The notes: generated by a model from the sequence alone, not told the origin. Positions 29,465-38,757 are shown, numbered from the stretch's first letter. The stretch is DNA of 64,000 bases from Ruegeria intermedia (GCF_900129345.1 NZ_FQVK01000004.1:116459-180458); one strand, 5' to 3'. Translations and numbers: made by a program.

Positions 29465-30289
29465 TCAGCCCTTGGTTGGGTGCCGGTCGGGAAGCTGGAT
29501 GCTTGCGACCTGTTCGGCAATCGGGGCAGTCGCCAGCGGATGGCTTTCGCTGTTCGAGAAGGCCTCGGGCTCGCGGACCGGTTGCCACCTGTTGCCCACA
29601 TAGACTTCGAGGCCCGCGAACTTGGCCTTGTACCCCATCTTGGGGCTGCCCGGCACCCAATAGCCCAGATAGACATAGGGCAGGCCGGCCTCGCGCGCGA
29701 TCTCGATATGGTCGAGGATCATGTAGGTGCCCAGCGAGTTCTGCGGCCGATCGGGGTCGTAGAACGAGTAGACCATGCTCAGCCCGTCATCCAGAACGTC
29801 GGTCAGGCTGACGGCGATCAGGTTGCCTGTTTCGGGGTCGGCATATTCCACCACGCGGCTGCGGATCGGGGTTTCCTCGATCATCGCGGCAAACTCGAAC
29901 ACGTCCATGTCGGCCATTCCGCCGTCGGCGTGGCGCGTATCAAGGTAGCGGCGAAACAGTTCGTACTGGTCGTCGGTGGCCCAAGGCGAGGTCGCACGCC
30001 GCTGCAGATGCGCATTGCGGCGGGCTGCGCGTTTCTGGCTTTTTGTCGGGCGAAATTTCGACACGTCGATACGCGCAGACAAACAGGCCGCGCAATCGGC
30101 GCAGGATGGCCGGTACAGAACGTTCTGCGAGCGCCGGAACCCCTGTTGCGACAAGGCGTTGTTCAGGCGGTCGGCCCCTTCGCCCTGCAAGGCGGTGAAC
30201 AGCTTGCGCTCGACCCTGCCCTCGAGATAGGGGCAGGGTTGTGGTGCAGTCACATAGAACTGCGGCGCAATCGGCAGCGTGTGTCGCAT
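29465..30289 (-). CDS. bpt: aspartate/glutamate leucyltransferase
   Basis: Transfers leucine from Leu-tRNA to proteins with N-terminal Asp or Glu, feeding the bacterial N-end rule (ClpS/ClpAP) pathway. 274 residues. The N-terminal ATE domain has [16 protein letters not shown] and the cysteine cluster [14 protein letters not shown]; the C-terminal domain has [39 protein letters not shown]. The ATG at 30289 gives the family-typical N-terminus MRHTLP. Alphaproteobacterial members are Bpt and not arginyltransferases, by family knowledge. Confidence 0.93.
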   Translation of the reverse strand: MRHTLPIAPQFYVTAPQPCPYLEGRVERKLFTALQGEGADRLNNALSQQGFRRSQNVLYRPSCADCAACLSARIDVSKFRPTKSQKRAARRNAHLQRRATSPWATDDQYELFRRYLDTRHADGGMADMDVFEFAAMIEETPIRSRVVEYADPETGNLIAVSLTDVLDDGLSMVYSFYDPDRPQNSLGTYMILDHIEIAREAGLPYVYLGYWVPGSPKMGYKAKFAGLEVYVGNRWQPVREPEAFSNSESHPLATAPIAEQVASIQLPDRHPTKG

Positions 30290-30363
30290 GAAGGCCCCGT
30301 GTTTCCTCGGGGAGGATGATAGCAACGCAAATCCGGGTCGCCAAGTCCCTGAAACGGTTGGCT

Positions 30364-30795
30364 TCAGGCGCGCTGGTTCAGCATGACCGTGCCCAGGAAG
30401 GCATCGGTCAGGCCCTGGTTGCGGGCGCTGGTCAGCATCATGATGACCGAGATGATCTGCAGGATCGGGAAGGCCATGCTGACGAAATACCCGGCGGTGT
30501 GGGCCACGGCCTTGCCGGTGTCCATCCGTTCGCCGAAGGCGTCGCGCAGCTCGATTCCCATGAACCGCATGCCCAGCGTGGCCGAACCGTTGGCGATGGT
30601 GACCACCCGGTAGACAAAGCTGACGACCGCGTAGATCAGCGCCAGCACGAAAAGCCCCATGCCCAAGGTCAGCAGAATCGCGACCGTACACAGCAGCGAG
30701 ATGAAGGCGATGTCGAACAGCCAGGCGAAGAAACGTTTGATCGCCACCGATTGATAGAATTCAGGCTGGCGGTCGGGTTCGGGCAGGTGGGTCAT
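30364..30795 (-). CDS. RDD family membrane protein
   Basis: 143 residues, inner membrane. The conserved Arg and Asp residues of the RDD family are visible: [16 protein letters not shown] in helix 1, and [23 protein letters not shown] after helix 2. Three hydrophobic segments are seen. It lies 62 bp downstream of the DUF2852 gene and upstream of bpt on the same strand. Some RDD proteins are ion antiporters; the role here is unknown. Confidence 0.88.
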   Translation of the reverse strand: MTHLPEPDRQPEFYQSVAIKRFFAWLFDIAFISLLCTVAILLTLGMGLFVLALIYAVVSFVYRVVTIANGSATLGMRFMGIELRDAFGERMDTGKAVAHTAGYFVSMAFPILQIISVIMMLTSARNQGLTDAFLGTVMLNQRA

Positions 30796-30857
30796 TGCAA
30801 GTTCCGAATATCCGTTGGGGGCGCCCTGTCCCTAAACCGGGGCAGGGCCAGTGTCCA

Positions 30858-31277
30858 TCAGGCGGTTTCGCCTTGGTCGTCCGCGTCATTGGCGCGGGCG
30901 CGCTCGTCCATGAACTGGTCGAACTCGGCCTTGTCCTTGGCCTCGCGCAGGCGGCGCAGGAAGGCTTCGAAGTCCTGCTGCTCGCGCTCCAGCCGGGCCA
31001 GCGTATCGGCCTTGTAGGCGTCGAATGCGCTGTTGCCCGAGGGCTTCATCGCGCTCATGTGGCTGTGCCACGAATGGCGGCGGCTGCAGGATTTGCTGAA
31101 CATGCGTTTGCTCCAGATCATGTAGGCAAGAAGGGCCAGCCCGACGGGCCAGAAGAAGATGAAACCAAGGACCATGGCGGCGATCCAGGCGCCTTTGCCC
31201 TTGTCGTCCAGCCAGGCTTCGGTGCGGTGCAGCCATCCCGGGTTGCGGGGGACGGCGGGTTCGGACAATGCGGTCAT
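30858..31277 (-). CDS. DUF2852 family protein
   Basis: 139 residues. One transmembrane segment (GAWIAAMVLGFIFFWPVGLALLAYMIW) is followed by a Ser/His/Met-rich patch (SKSCSRRHSWHSHMSAM) and a charged, probably coiled-coil C-terminus (ADTLARLEREQQDFEAFLRRLREAKDKAEFDQFMDERARA). This matches DUF2852, common in alphaproteobacteria. The ATG at 31277 follows AGGAGAG. It is divergent from glnE across a large inverted repeat. Function unknown. Confidence 0.82.
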   Translation of the reverse strand: MTALSEPAVPRNPGWLHRTEAWLDDKGKGAWIAAMVLGFIFFWPVGLALLAYMIWSKRMFSKSCSRRHSWHSHMSAMKPSGNSAFDAYKADTLARLEREQQDFEAFLRRLREAKDKAEFDQFMDERARANDADDQGETA

Positions 31278-31296
31278 GTGGGCTCTCCTGGTTTGA

Positions 31297-31372
31297 TGTA
31301 AAACGCTTTCACATTGATCTAGATGGGGGCGCGCGGCCGGGTTGCAAGGGATCAATGTGAAAAAGATTTACA
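31297..31372. repeat. long inverted repeat in DUF2852/glnE divergent region
   Basis: Two 23-bp arms (31297-31319 and 31350-31372) are complementary at 19 of 23 positions, including a perfect 13-bp block TTTCACATTGATC / GATCAATGTGAAA. The arms are separated by 30 bp of GC-rich sequence. Each arm is itself a loose dyad of the form TGTRAAA-N3-TTTYACA, so two operator-like sites sit in mirror orientation. This suggests a dimeric regulator binding twice with looping, or control of both divergent genes. The protein that binds is unknown. Confidence 0.75.
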
Positions 31373-31455
31373 TTTTTGCGCGTCCGTGCGGATCTTCCCT
31401 GCGGGGCCGCTTTGCCCCATTGACCTTGGCGGACGGCAATGTGCACCTTGCGCGC

Positions 31456-34248
31456 ATGAGCGAAGCCCTGTCCATCACCCGTGTTCCGCGCGCCTATGAC
31501 CCCGATCTGGGGCGCGAAGCCGTTGCCGCCGTGCCCGATCTGACGCCCGATCAGTCCGAGTTGATCCTGGGTGCCGCCGGCAGCAGCCCCTATCTGAACG
31601 GCCTGATCCAGCGCGAGGGCGACTGGCTGGCGCAGGCCTTGCGGGACCCGCAGCAGGCGATGGAGCGCGTCATGGCGGCGGCCCGCGCCCTGCCGCCCGA
31701 CCAGTTGAAGCCCGGTTTGCGGCTGGCCAAGCGCCGCGTCGCGTTGCTGACCGCTCTGGCCGACCTGTCTGGCGCGTGGACGTTGGAACAGGTCACCGGC
31801 GCGCTGACCGATTTCGCCGCGCTTGCCGTGGACATCGCGGCCAAGGCCGAGATCGCAGCGCTGATCCGGCGCAAGAAGCTGCCCGGCCTGACCGAAGACG
31901 ACGTGGAAACCGCCGCGGGGATGGTGATCCTGGCAATGGGCAAGATGGGTGCGCACGAGCTGAACTACAGCTCGGATATCGACCTGATCGTGCTGTTTGA
32001 CGAAACCCGGTACGATCCCGGTGATTTCTACGAGGCGCGGCAGGGCATGGTGCGGGCCACGCGCAATTTCTGCGCCACGCTCAGCGACAAGACGGCCGAT
32101 GGGTACGTGTTCCGCACCGATCTGCGCCTGCGCCCCGATCCCGCGGTCACCCCCGTCTGCATGGCGACCGAGGCGGCCGAGCGCTATTACGAAAGCCTGG
32201 GCCGCACATGGGAGCGCGCCGCCTATATCAAGGCCCGCCCCTGTGCCGGCGACATCGCCGCCGGGCAGCGGTTTCTGGAAACCCTGCGGCCCTTCGTCTG
32301 GCGCCGCCATCTGGATTTCGCCGCCATTCAGGACGCCCACGACATGCGCTTGCGCATCCGCGAGAACAAGGGCACCGGGGGGGCACTGACGATCCCCGGC
32401 CATGATATGAAGCTGGGGCAGGGCGGCATTCGTGAAATCGAGTTCTTTACCCAGACCCGACAGTTGATCGCCGGGGGGCGTGACCCCGACCTGCGGGTGC
32501 GCGGCACGGTGCCGGGGCTGGCGGCGCTGGCGGCCAAGGGCTGGGTTCCGCAGGACGTGACCGACAAGCTGACCGACCATTACCGCGCCCATCGCGAGGT
32601 CGAACACCGCATCCAGATGGTGCATGACGCGCAGACCCACAAGGTGCCGCAGTCGCCCGACGGGATCGAGCGCATCGCCTGCCTGATGGGCACTACCAGC
32701 GCCGAGCTGACGGCCGATCTGACCCGCCGCCTGACCGAGGTGCACGAGCTGACCGAGGGCTTTTTCGCGCCCGGCTCCGGCCCCGCGCCGACCGCAGCGC
32801 CCCCGGTCGAATTCGACGCCGGCGTTCTGGCCCGCTGGCCGACTTATCCGGCACTGCGCTCGCAACGGGGCGCGCGCATTTTCGAGCGGCTCAAGCCCGA
32901 ATTGCTGGCCCGGCTGGCCAAGACCGCCCGCCCCGACGAGGCGCTGCTGGCGCTGGACGGGTTTCTGGCCGGCTTGCCCGCCGGTGTGCAGCTGTTTTCC
33001 CTGTTCGAGGCCAACCCGCATCTGATCGACCTTCTGGTCGATATCGTCGGCACCTCGCACGCGCTGGCGTCGCACCTGTCGCGGAACGCGCAGGTTTTCG
33101 ATGCGGTGATTGGCGGCAGCTTCTTTGCCGAATGGCCCGGTCAGGCCGCGCTCCGGCAGGAACTGGCCACGGCCCTGTCCGCCGAGACCGATTATGAAAC
33201 CCAGCTGGATCTGGCGCGGCGCTGGTGCAAGGAATGGCATTTCCGCATCGGCGTGCATCACCTGCGCGGGCTGATCGACGGGCTTGAGGCCGGTCGGCAA
33301 TATGCCGAGCTGGCCCAGGCCGTGATTGCCGCCATCCTGCCCTGTGTCGAGCATCAGTTCGCGCGAAAGCACGGGCCGGCGCCGGGCCGGGGCGCGGCGG
33401 TGCTGGGGATGGGGTCGCTGGGGGCGGGCCGGATCAACTCGCAATCCGATCTGGACATGATCGTGATCTATGACCCGCAGGGCGAGGAGATGTCGGATGG
33501 CCCGCGGCCTTTGGCCACGCGCACCTACTATGCGCGGTTCACCCAGGCGCTGATCACCGCGCTGTCCGCACCCATGTCTCAGGGGCGTCTGTACGAGGTC
33601 GACATGCGCCTGCGCCCCTCGGGCAATCAGGGGCCGGTGGCGACAAGCTGGGCCAGCTTCACCCATTACCAGCAGAACGAAGCCTGGGTGTGGGAGCACC
33701 TGGCCCTGACCCGCGCCCGCGTGGTCGCGGGCGAGCCCGGCCTGGCCCGCGACATCGAGGCCTTCCGCGCCGACTTCATCGCGCGCCCGCGGGACGCGGG
33801 GCAGGTCCTGCGCGAAGTCTCGGAAATGCGCGCGCGCCTGGCGGCGGCCAAGTCTCCCGCCGGGATCTGGGACGTCAAGAACGGCCCCGGACGCCTGCTC
33901 GACATCGAGCTGTTGGCCGAGGCCGGGGCGCTGCTGGCGGGCTCGGCGGAACGCGATGTGGCCTCGGGCCTGCAGGGCGCCGTCGCTGCGGGGCTGCTGG
34001 AGGTCGCTCAGGCGCAGGTCCTGCGCACGGCCTATGACCTATTCTGGCAGGTACAATGCGCCGCGCGGCTGCTGTCGGGCAAGGTGATCGAGGCCGACAA
34101 GATCGGGCAGGGGGGCACGGCCTTTCTGTGCCGGGCAACCAGGTTCGAGCAGGTCGAACAGTTGCAGGCCGCATTGCAGGAAAACTATTCCACCGCCGCC
34201 GCCATCATAGGCGCGGTGATCGAGGAGGAACGCGATGCCGCGCAGTGA
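31456..34248 (+). CDS. glnE: glutamine synthetase adenylyltransferase/deadenylylase
   Basis: Bifunctional nucleotidyltransferase that adenylylates and deadenylylates glutamine synthetase in response to PII. 930 residues from the ATG at 31456. Two nucleotidyltransferase domains each keep the DxD metal site: MGKMGAHELNYSSDIDLIVLFD in the N-terminal (removase) half and GMGSLGAGRINSQSDLDMIVIYD in the C-terminal (transferase) half, each followed by a GlnD-type helical domain. Any earlier start would use a poor N-terminus running through the inverted repeat. A small gene overlaps its 3' end. Confidence 0.95.
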   Translation: MSEALSITRVPRAYDPDLGREAVAAVPDLTPDQSELILGAAGSSPYLNGLIQREGDWLAQALRDPQQAMERVMAAARALPPDQLKPGLRLAKRRVALLTALADLSGAWTLEQVTGALTDFAALAVDIAAKAEIAALIRRKKLPGLTEDDVETAAGMVILAMGKMGAHELNYSSDIDLIVLFDETRYDPGDFYEARQGMVRATRNFCATLSDKTADGYVFRTDLRLRPDPAVTPVCMATEAAERYYESLGRTWERAAYIKARPCAGDIAAGQRFLETLRPFVWRRHLDFAAIQDAHDMRLRIRENKGTGGALTIPGHDMKLGQGGIREIEFFTQTRQLIAGGRDPDLRVRGTVPGLAALAAKGWVPQDVTDKLTDHYRAHREVEHRIQMVHDAQTHKVPQSPDGIERIACLMGTTSAELTADLTRRLTEVHELTEGFFAPGSGPAPTAAPPVEFDAGVLARWPTYPALRSQRGARIFERLKPELLARLAKTARPDEALLALDGFLAGLPAGVQLFSLFEANPHLIDLLVDIVGTSHALASHLSRNAQVFDAVIGGSFFAEWPGQAALRQELATALSAETDYETQLDLARRWCKEWHFRIGVHHLRGLIDGLEAGRQYAELAQAVIAAILPCVEHQFARKHGPAPGRGAAVLGMGSLGAGRINSQSDLDMIVIYDPQGEEMSDGPRPLATRTYYARFTQALITALSAPMSQGRLYEVDMRLRPSGNQGPVATSWASFTHYQQNEAWVWEHLALTRARVVAGEPGLARDIEAFRADFIARPRDAGQVLREVSEMRARLAAAKSPAGIWDVKNGPGRLLDIELLAEAGALLAGSAERDVASGLQGAVAAGLLEVAQAQVLRTAYDLFWQVQCAARLLSGKVIEADKIGQGGTAFLCRATRFEQVEQLQAALQENYSTAAAIIGAVIEEERDAAQ

Positions 34249-34507
34249 CGACCCCAACGACCCCAAGGGCCTGATCCGCGAGGCCTATCGCATCGAGGGC
34301 ATCGCCTTGCCCGAATGCCGCAGCATCTTTCTGGACTGGGCGCTCAGCCTGCCGGACGGGCGCGACCAGAAACAGGCGCTGACCGAGTTGCACGCCGCCT
34401 ATGCCGCGCGCGACGCCGATCATCCAATGACACAGGTCCTGCGCGAAGGGCTGAACACCGCGCAGGCCCCGCGCCGGCGCGGCGGTTGGCGTGCCCGGTC
34501 GCGGTGA
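34235..34507 (+). CDS. conserved hypothetical 90-residue protein
   Basis: Starts 14 bp inside the 3' end of glnE (ATG at 34235 after GAGGAGGAA), so it is translationally coupled. The sequence (DPKGLIREAYRIEGIALPECRSIFLDWALSLPDGRDQKQALTELHAAYA) is helical, with a basic Arg-rich tail. The pattern is that of a small conserved Rhodobacteraceae protein with no assigned function; the position suggests a link to nitrogen regulation, which is inference only. Confidence 0.78.
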   Translation: MPRSDDPNDPKGLIREAYRIEGIALPECRSIFLDWALSLPDGRDQKQALTELHAAYAARDADHPMTQVLREGLNTAQAPRRRGGWRARSR

Positions 34508-34554
34508 CCCAATCGGGGCTTTCCTGCCCGCGCAATCGCGACTATGAGGGCGCC

Positions 34555-35763
34555 ATGACCCAAGCCGACCCGCCCGACCGCCCCAGAATCCGCCTCAAAC
34601 CCAAGGCCAATGCCCGCGCCCTGCGCCACGGCTTTCCCTGGGTCTACGCCAATGACATCGTCACCGACCGGCGCACCCGCAAGATCGCGCCCGGGGCGCT
34701 GGCCGTGCTCGAGGATGACAAACGCGCGCCGATCGCGCTGGTGGCGGTCAATCCGAACTCCAAGATCATGTGCCGGGTGCTGGATCGCGACCTGTCGGCG
34801 CAACTGGATGCCGGGTGGTTCGAAACCCGCCTGCGCCGGGCGCTCGACTTGCGCGAACGGCTGTTCGATACGCCCTTCTACCGGCTGGTCCATGCCGAGG
34901 CCGACGGATTTCCCGGCGTCATCATCGACCGGTTCGGCGACGCCTGTGTGATCCAGCCCAATGCCGCCTGGGCCGAGGCGCATCTGGACCTTCTGACCGA
35001 CGCATTGGTCGCGGTGACGGGGGTGACGACCGTGCTCAAGAACGCCTCGGGCCGCACCCGCGGGCTGGAAGGTCTGGATGACGTGAACCAGACCCTGCGC
35101 GGCACCGCGCCCGATGCTCCGCTGCCCGTTCCGATGAATGGCGCAACCTACATGGCCGACCTGACCGGGGGCCAGAAAACCGGGCTGTTCTACGACCAGC
35201 GCCCCAACCACGCCTTTGCCGCTCGGCTGGCGGGTCCCGGTGCGCGTGTACTGGACGTGTTCAGCCACGTGGGCGGATTTGGCCTGGCCATGCTGGCCGG
35301 TGGCGCCGACCACGCGCTGTCGGTCGATGGCTCGGCCGCCGCGCTGACCCTGGCCGAGCAGGGCGCCGCCGCCTCGGGTTTTGGCGACCGCTTTGAAACC
35401 CGGCAGGGCGATGCCTTCGACGTGCTGACGCAACTGGGCGAGGAAGGCGCGCAGTTCGACGTGGTCATCTGCGATCCACCGGCCTTTGCGCCGTCGAAAC
35501 AGGCGCTGGATGCCGGGCTGCGGGCCTATGAGCGGATCGCCCGTCTGGCCGCGCCATTGGTCAAACCGGGGGGATATCTGTGCCTGTGTTCCTGCTCACA
35601 TGCCGCCGACCTGACCCGGTTCCGCGAGGCCTGCGCCCGCGGCATCGGCCGGGCCGGGCGTCAGGCGCAGATGGTCCACACCGGCTTTGCCGGCCCCGAC
35701 CATCCGCAACTGCCGCAACTGGCCGAGAGCGGCTATCTGAAATCCGTGTTCTACCGGCTGTGA
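34555..35763 (+). CDS. class I SAM-dependent rRNA methyltransferase (RlmI-like)
   Basis: 402 residues. An N-terminal PUA-like domain (RIRLKPKANARALRHGFPWVYANDI) is followed by a Rossmann methyltransferase: LTGGQKTGLFYDQRPNH, SAM motif VLDVFSHVGGFGLAML, DPPAFAPSK, and the cysteine pair in GGYLCLCSCSHAAD expected of 5-methylcytosine enzymes. In E. coli the homologue RlmI makes m5C1962 in 23S rRNA. The stop overlaps the GTG start of the PIN gene. Confidence 0.88.
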   Translation: MTQADPPDRPRIRLKPKANARALRHGFPWVYANDIVTDRRTRKIAPGALAVLEDDKRAPIALVAVNPNSKIMCRVLDRDLSAQLDAGWFETRLRRALDLRERLFDTPFYRLVHAEADGFPGVIIDRFGDACVIQPNAAWAEAHLDLLTDALVAVTGVTTVLKNASGRTRGLEGLDDVNQTLRGTAPDAPLPVPMNGATYMADLTGGQKTGLFYDQRPNHAFAARLAGPGARVLDVFSHVGGFGLAMLAGGADHALSVDGSAAALTLAEQGAAASGFGDRFETRQGDAFDVLTQLGEEGAQFDVVICDPPAFAPSKQALDAGLRAYERIARLAAPLVKPGGYLCLCSCSHAADLTRFREACARGIGRAGRQAQMVHTGFAGPDHPQLPQLAESGYLKSVFYRL

Positions 35764-36302
35764 AGGCGGTTCTTGACACCTGCGTCATTTACCCGACGGT
35801 GATGCGCGAAATGCTGCTGGGCGTGGCGGCGCGGGGCCACTTCACCCCGCTCTGGTCGGCTCGCATCCTCGAGGAATGGGCCCGTGCAGCCCGCAAACTC
35901 GGCCCCGAGGGCGAGGCGCAGGCCCGGGCCGAAATCGCCTTGGTGCAGGCACATTGGCCGCAGGCCGAACGCCCCGAGTCACCCGGTCTCGAACAGCGCC
36001 TCTGGCTTCCTGACCCGGCCGACACGCATGTGCTGGCCACCGCGGTCGCCGCTTCGGCCGATACGATCATCACCGTGAATGCCAAGGATTTCCCAAGAAA
36101 TATCCTTGCGGAAGAGGGCCTTGCCCGCATCGACCCCGACAGCTTCCTTCACGGCATCTGGCAGAGTGACCCGACCAGTGTCGAACAGGTGGCCCAATCT
36201 GTCCTGACCGAAGCCAACCGGCTGTCGGGCAACAGCTGGACCCTGCGCGCATTGATGAAAAAGGCCCGCTTGCCGCGTCTCGGCAAGGCTCTGGCGGCCT
36301 GA
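35760..36302 (+). CDS. PIN-domain protein
   Basis: 180 residues from GTG at 35760, which overlaps the methyltransferase stop (GTGA). The PIN fold shows acidic residues in VLDTCVIYP (first Asp), EEW, and LPDPADTHVLATAVAASADTIITVNAKDF. PIN proteins are metal-dependent RNases. It resembles the RSP_2614-type stand-alone PIN family and no antitoxin gene precedes it, so it is not evidently a VapC toxin. Coupling to an rRNA methyltransferase suggests RNA processing. Confidence 0.82.
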   Translation: MKAVLDTCVIYPTVMREMLLGVAARGHFTPLWSARILEEWARAARKLGPEGEAQARAEIALVQAHWPQAERPESPGLEQRLWLPDPADTHVLATAVAASADTIITVNAKDFPRNILAEEGLARIDPDSFLHGIWQSDPTSVEQVAQSVLTEANRLSGNSWTLRALMKKARLPRLGKALAA

Positions 36303-36305
36303 CCT

Positions 36306-36355
36306 CTTCATCTGGCCCAAAATATCCCGGAGAGCGCGAGAGGCTGGCCTCTCGC
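36306..36355 (+). repeat. dispersed hairpin repeat, copy A
   Basis: Conserved head CTTCATCTGGC-N3-AAATATCC-Y-GG (36306-36330) followed by a perfect hairpin GCGAGAGG-CTGG-CCTCTCGC (36336-36355). It lies between the convergent PIN and M48 genes, where the stem can act as terminator for both. Two more copies are at 45782-45826 (minus) and 45938-45985. Confidence 0.8.
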
Positions 36356-36365
36356 ATCCCAACCT

Positions 36366-37052
36366 TCAGCCACGCTCCCAACGTTGCTCAAGGGCCTCCA
36401 GCGCGGCAATCCGCTCGTCCGTCCTGGGATGGCTCATCAGCCAGGCCGGAACCACGCCCGCCCGCTGCTGAGTCAGATCCTCAAGCTTGTGAAACAGGGA
36501 TTTCTGCGGCCCGATCCCGATTCCGGCCTTGGTCAGCAGGGCGGCTGCGTATTCGTCCGCCTCGTACTCGTCCGCCCGCGACAGGCGCGAGGCCAGCAGC
36601 GCGGTCAGCGCATTTGCGATCCACGCGCCGATGAAGGGAATGAACCGGTTGAGCAGCATCATCAGCGCCGCCCGCATCGCGTTCTGACCGGAAAAGTCGA
36701 TCATCCGTCGCCGGGCATGGCCCAGCGCCACATGCCCCAGCTCGTGCGCGATGACGCTGGCCATCTCCTCGGCCGAAACCTCGCCGTTGCGGAACTTGCG
36801 ATAGAAGCCACGGGTGATGAAGATGCGCCCATCCGGCGCGGCCAGCCCGTTCACCGGGTCGATTTCATAGATATAGACCGGCACGCGCGCCACATCCAAG
36901 GCGGCGGCCAGGCGGTCGGTCATGCGCTTCAACTCGGGATCGGCCAGCTCGGTCGACTTCGCATCCAGCTCGCGATGGGTGCGCCAGACGGAAATCCGAT
37001 ACATCACAATAGCATAGGCGATCGCCAGCAGAATTGGGGTCAGACGCAACAT
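36366..37052 (-). CDS. M48 family metallopeptidase
   Basis: 228-residue membrane-anchored zinc protease. An N-terminal hydrophobic segment (LTPILLAIAYAIVMY) precedes the catalytic HExxH (VIAHELGHVALGH) and the downstream Glu ligand region (SRADEYEADEYAAALLTKAG). It lacks the TPR tail of the other M48 protein at 6115-7473. The ending SHPRTDERIAALEAL is typical of HtpX/Oma1-like members. Monocistronic as far as can be seen. Confidence 0.92.
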   Translation of the reverse strand: MLRLTPILLAIAYAIVMYRISVWRTHRELDAKSTELADPELKRMTDRLAAALDVARVPVYIYEIDPVNGLAAPDGRIFITRGFYRKFRNGEVSAEEMASVIAHELGHVALGHARRRMIDFSGQNAMRAALMMLLNRFIPFIGAWIANALTALLASRLSRADEYEADEYAAALLTKAGIGIGPQKSLFHKLEDLTQQRAGVVPAWLMSHPRTDERIAALEALEQRWERG

Positions 37053-37253
37053 ATTTCAGATATGGGCGGATCGGGATGCGGGGGCAAGTCGTTCCTCATC
37101 ACTTTTGGGCAACATGGGCGACTTTAGGCAGTTCATGAGACGGAAATCGCGCGGCGTCAGATCGCAAGTTCCATATTTCAAAGGTTGAAGTGCGGGCAAA
37201 ACCCCTCTAGGGCGCGGCGCGCGCCGTGCGCGCGCGCTATGCAAGAGGGACAA

Positions 37254-38738
37254 ATGGCCAATACAGACTCCGAAGCCCGGCACCTGGAAACACTGGATCG
37301 TGACCTGCGGCGGTTTTCCCGCCTCGAGGTCGCAGCGGCGCAGGTCGGGCGGCCGGTCGTCGGATCGGGCATCGCCTTCGTGTTCATCGTGATCGCCGGG
37401 ATCGCGGCCGCATTGCTGTTCGGACAGGCCAGCAACACGATGATCGTCGTGATCGCGGCCATGTTCGGAGCCTACATGGCGCTGAACATCGGTGCGAACG
37501 ATGTGGCCAACAACATGGCCCCGGCGGTGGGCGCAAACACCCTGACCATGGGCGGCGCCATCGCGATTGCCGCAGTTTTCGAAAGCGCCGGCGCGCTGAT
37601 CGCGGGGGGCGACGTGGTCTCGACCATCGCCAAAGGCATCATCAATACCGAAAGCATGGGTACGGCAACCGTCTTCATCTGGGGCATGATGGCGGCGCTG
37701 TTGTCTGCCGCGCTCTGGATCAACCTGGCCACCTGGGTCGGTGCTCCGGTCTCGACCACGCATTCGGTCGTGGGGGGCGTCATGGGGGCCGGGATCGCGG
37801 CGGCGGGGTTCGGCGCGGTCAGCTGGGTCAAGATGAGCCAGATCGCGGCAAGCTGGGTCATCTCACCGGTTTTGGGCGGTGTCATCGCCGCCGGGTTCCT
37901 GTGGTTCATCAAGTCCCGGATCATCTACCAGGACGACAAGATCGCCGCGGCGCGCAAATGGGTTCCGGTTCTGGTCGGCATCATGGCCGGGGCGTTTGCC
38001 TCGTACCTTGCGCTGAAAGGCCTGAAACATCTGTTCAAGATCAATCTGCAGACGGCCCTGGTGATCGGTCTGGTCAGCGGAGTGCTGATCTGGATGGTGA
38101 CGATTCCGGTCATTCGCCGTCAGGCCGAAGGGCTGGAGAACCGCAACAAATCGCTCAAGATCCTGTTCGGCATCCCGCTGATCATTTCCGCGGCGCTGCT
38201 CAGCTTTGCGCATGGGGCCAATGACGTGGCCAATGCCGTCGGGCCTCTGGCCGCGATCGTTCAGGCTTCGGCGGTGGGTGATTTCACCCATGCGGTGAAC
38301 ATTCCGCCCTGGGTCATGATCATCGGCGCCTTCGGCATTTCGTTCGGCCTGTTCCTGTTCGGGCCCAAGCTGATCCGGGTGGTCGGCAGCCAGATCACCA
38401 AGCTGAACCCGATGCGCGCCTATTGCGTGGCGCTGTCGGCGGCGATCACCGTGATCGTGGCCAGCTGGCTTGGCCTGCCGGTCAGCTCGACCCACATCGC
38501 CGTGGGCGCGGTGTTCGGTGTCGGGTTCTTCCGCGAATGGGACGCCGAGCGGCGCCTGATCAAGGCGCGCGGTGCCGTGCCGGAACGCCCGGTGCTGGCC
38601 CCCGAAGAGCGCCGCCGCCGCAAGCTGGTGCGCCGGTCGCATTTCCTGACGATCATCGCGGCCTGGGTGATCACCGTGCCTGCGGCGGCCCTGCTGTCGG
38701 GTCTGCTGTTCCTGGGCGTCCAGGCAATCGCCGGATAA
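37254..38738 (+). CDS. inorganic phosphate transporter (PiT family)
   Basis: 494 residues, inner membrane, about ten hydrophobic segments. Both PiT signature repeats are present: NIGANDVANNMAPAVGA and AHGANDVANAVGPLAA. GAPVSTTHSVVGGVMG and GLPVSSTHIAVGAVFG are the paired inner motifs. The ATG at 37254 follows GAGG at 6 nt; the earlier in-frame ATG at 37239 is less well placed. It imports phosphate (or metal phosphate) with cations. Divergent from the M48 gene across 201 bp with no clear operator. Confidence 0.93.
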   Translation: MANTDSEARHLETLDRDLRRFSRLEVAAAQVGRPVVGSGIAFVFIVIAGIAAALLFGQASNTMIVVIAAMFGAYMALNIGANDVANNMAPAVGANTLTMGGAIAIAAVFESAGALIAGGDVVSTIAKGIINTESMGTATVFIWGMMAALLSAALWINLATWVGAPVSTTHSVVGGVMGAGIAAAGFGAVSWVKMSQIAASWVISPVLGGVIAAGFLWFIKSRIIYQDDKIAAARKWVPVLVGIMAGAFASYLALKGLKHLFKINLQTALVIGLVSGVLIWMVTIPVIRRQAEGLENRNKSLKILFGIPLIISAALLSFAHGANDVANAVGPLAAIVQASAVGDFTHAVNIPPWVMIIGAFGISFGLFLFGPKLIRVVGSQITKLNPMRAYCVALSAAITVIVASWLGLPVSSTHIAVGAVFGVGFFREWDAERRLIKARGAVPERPVLAPEERRRRKLVRRSHFLTIIAAWVITVPAAALLSGLLFLGVQAIAG

Positions 38739-38757
38739 AACCAAAGCCGGGCTGGCG

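Noticed and set aside
31315..31328. TTGAT-CTAG-ATGGG as an FNR box near glnE
   Set aside because: Only 7 of 10 consensus positions match and it is better explained as part of the long inverted repeat.
31309..33699. A 796-codon open frame antisense to glnE
   Set aside because: Shadow of glnE; composition is typical of antisense translation and it would run through the intergenic inverted repeat.
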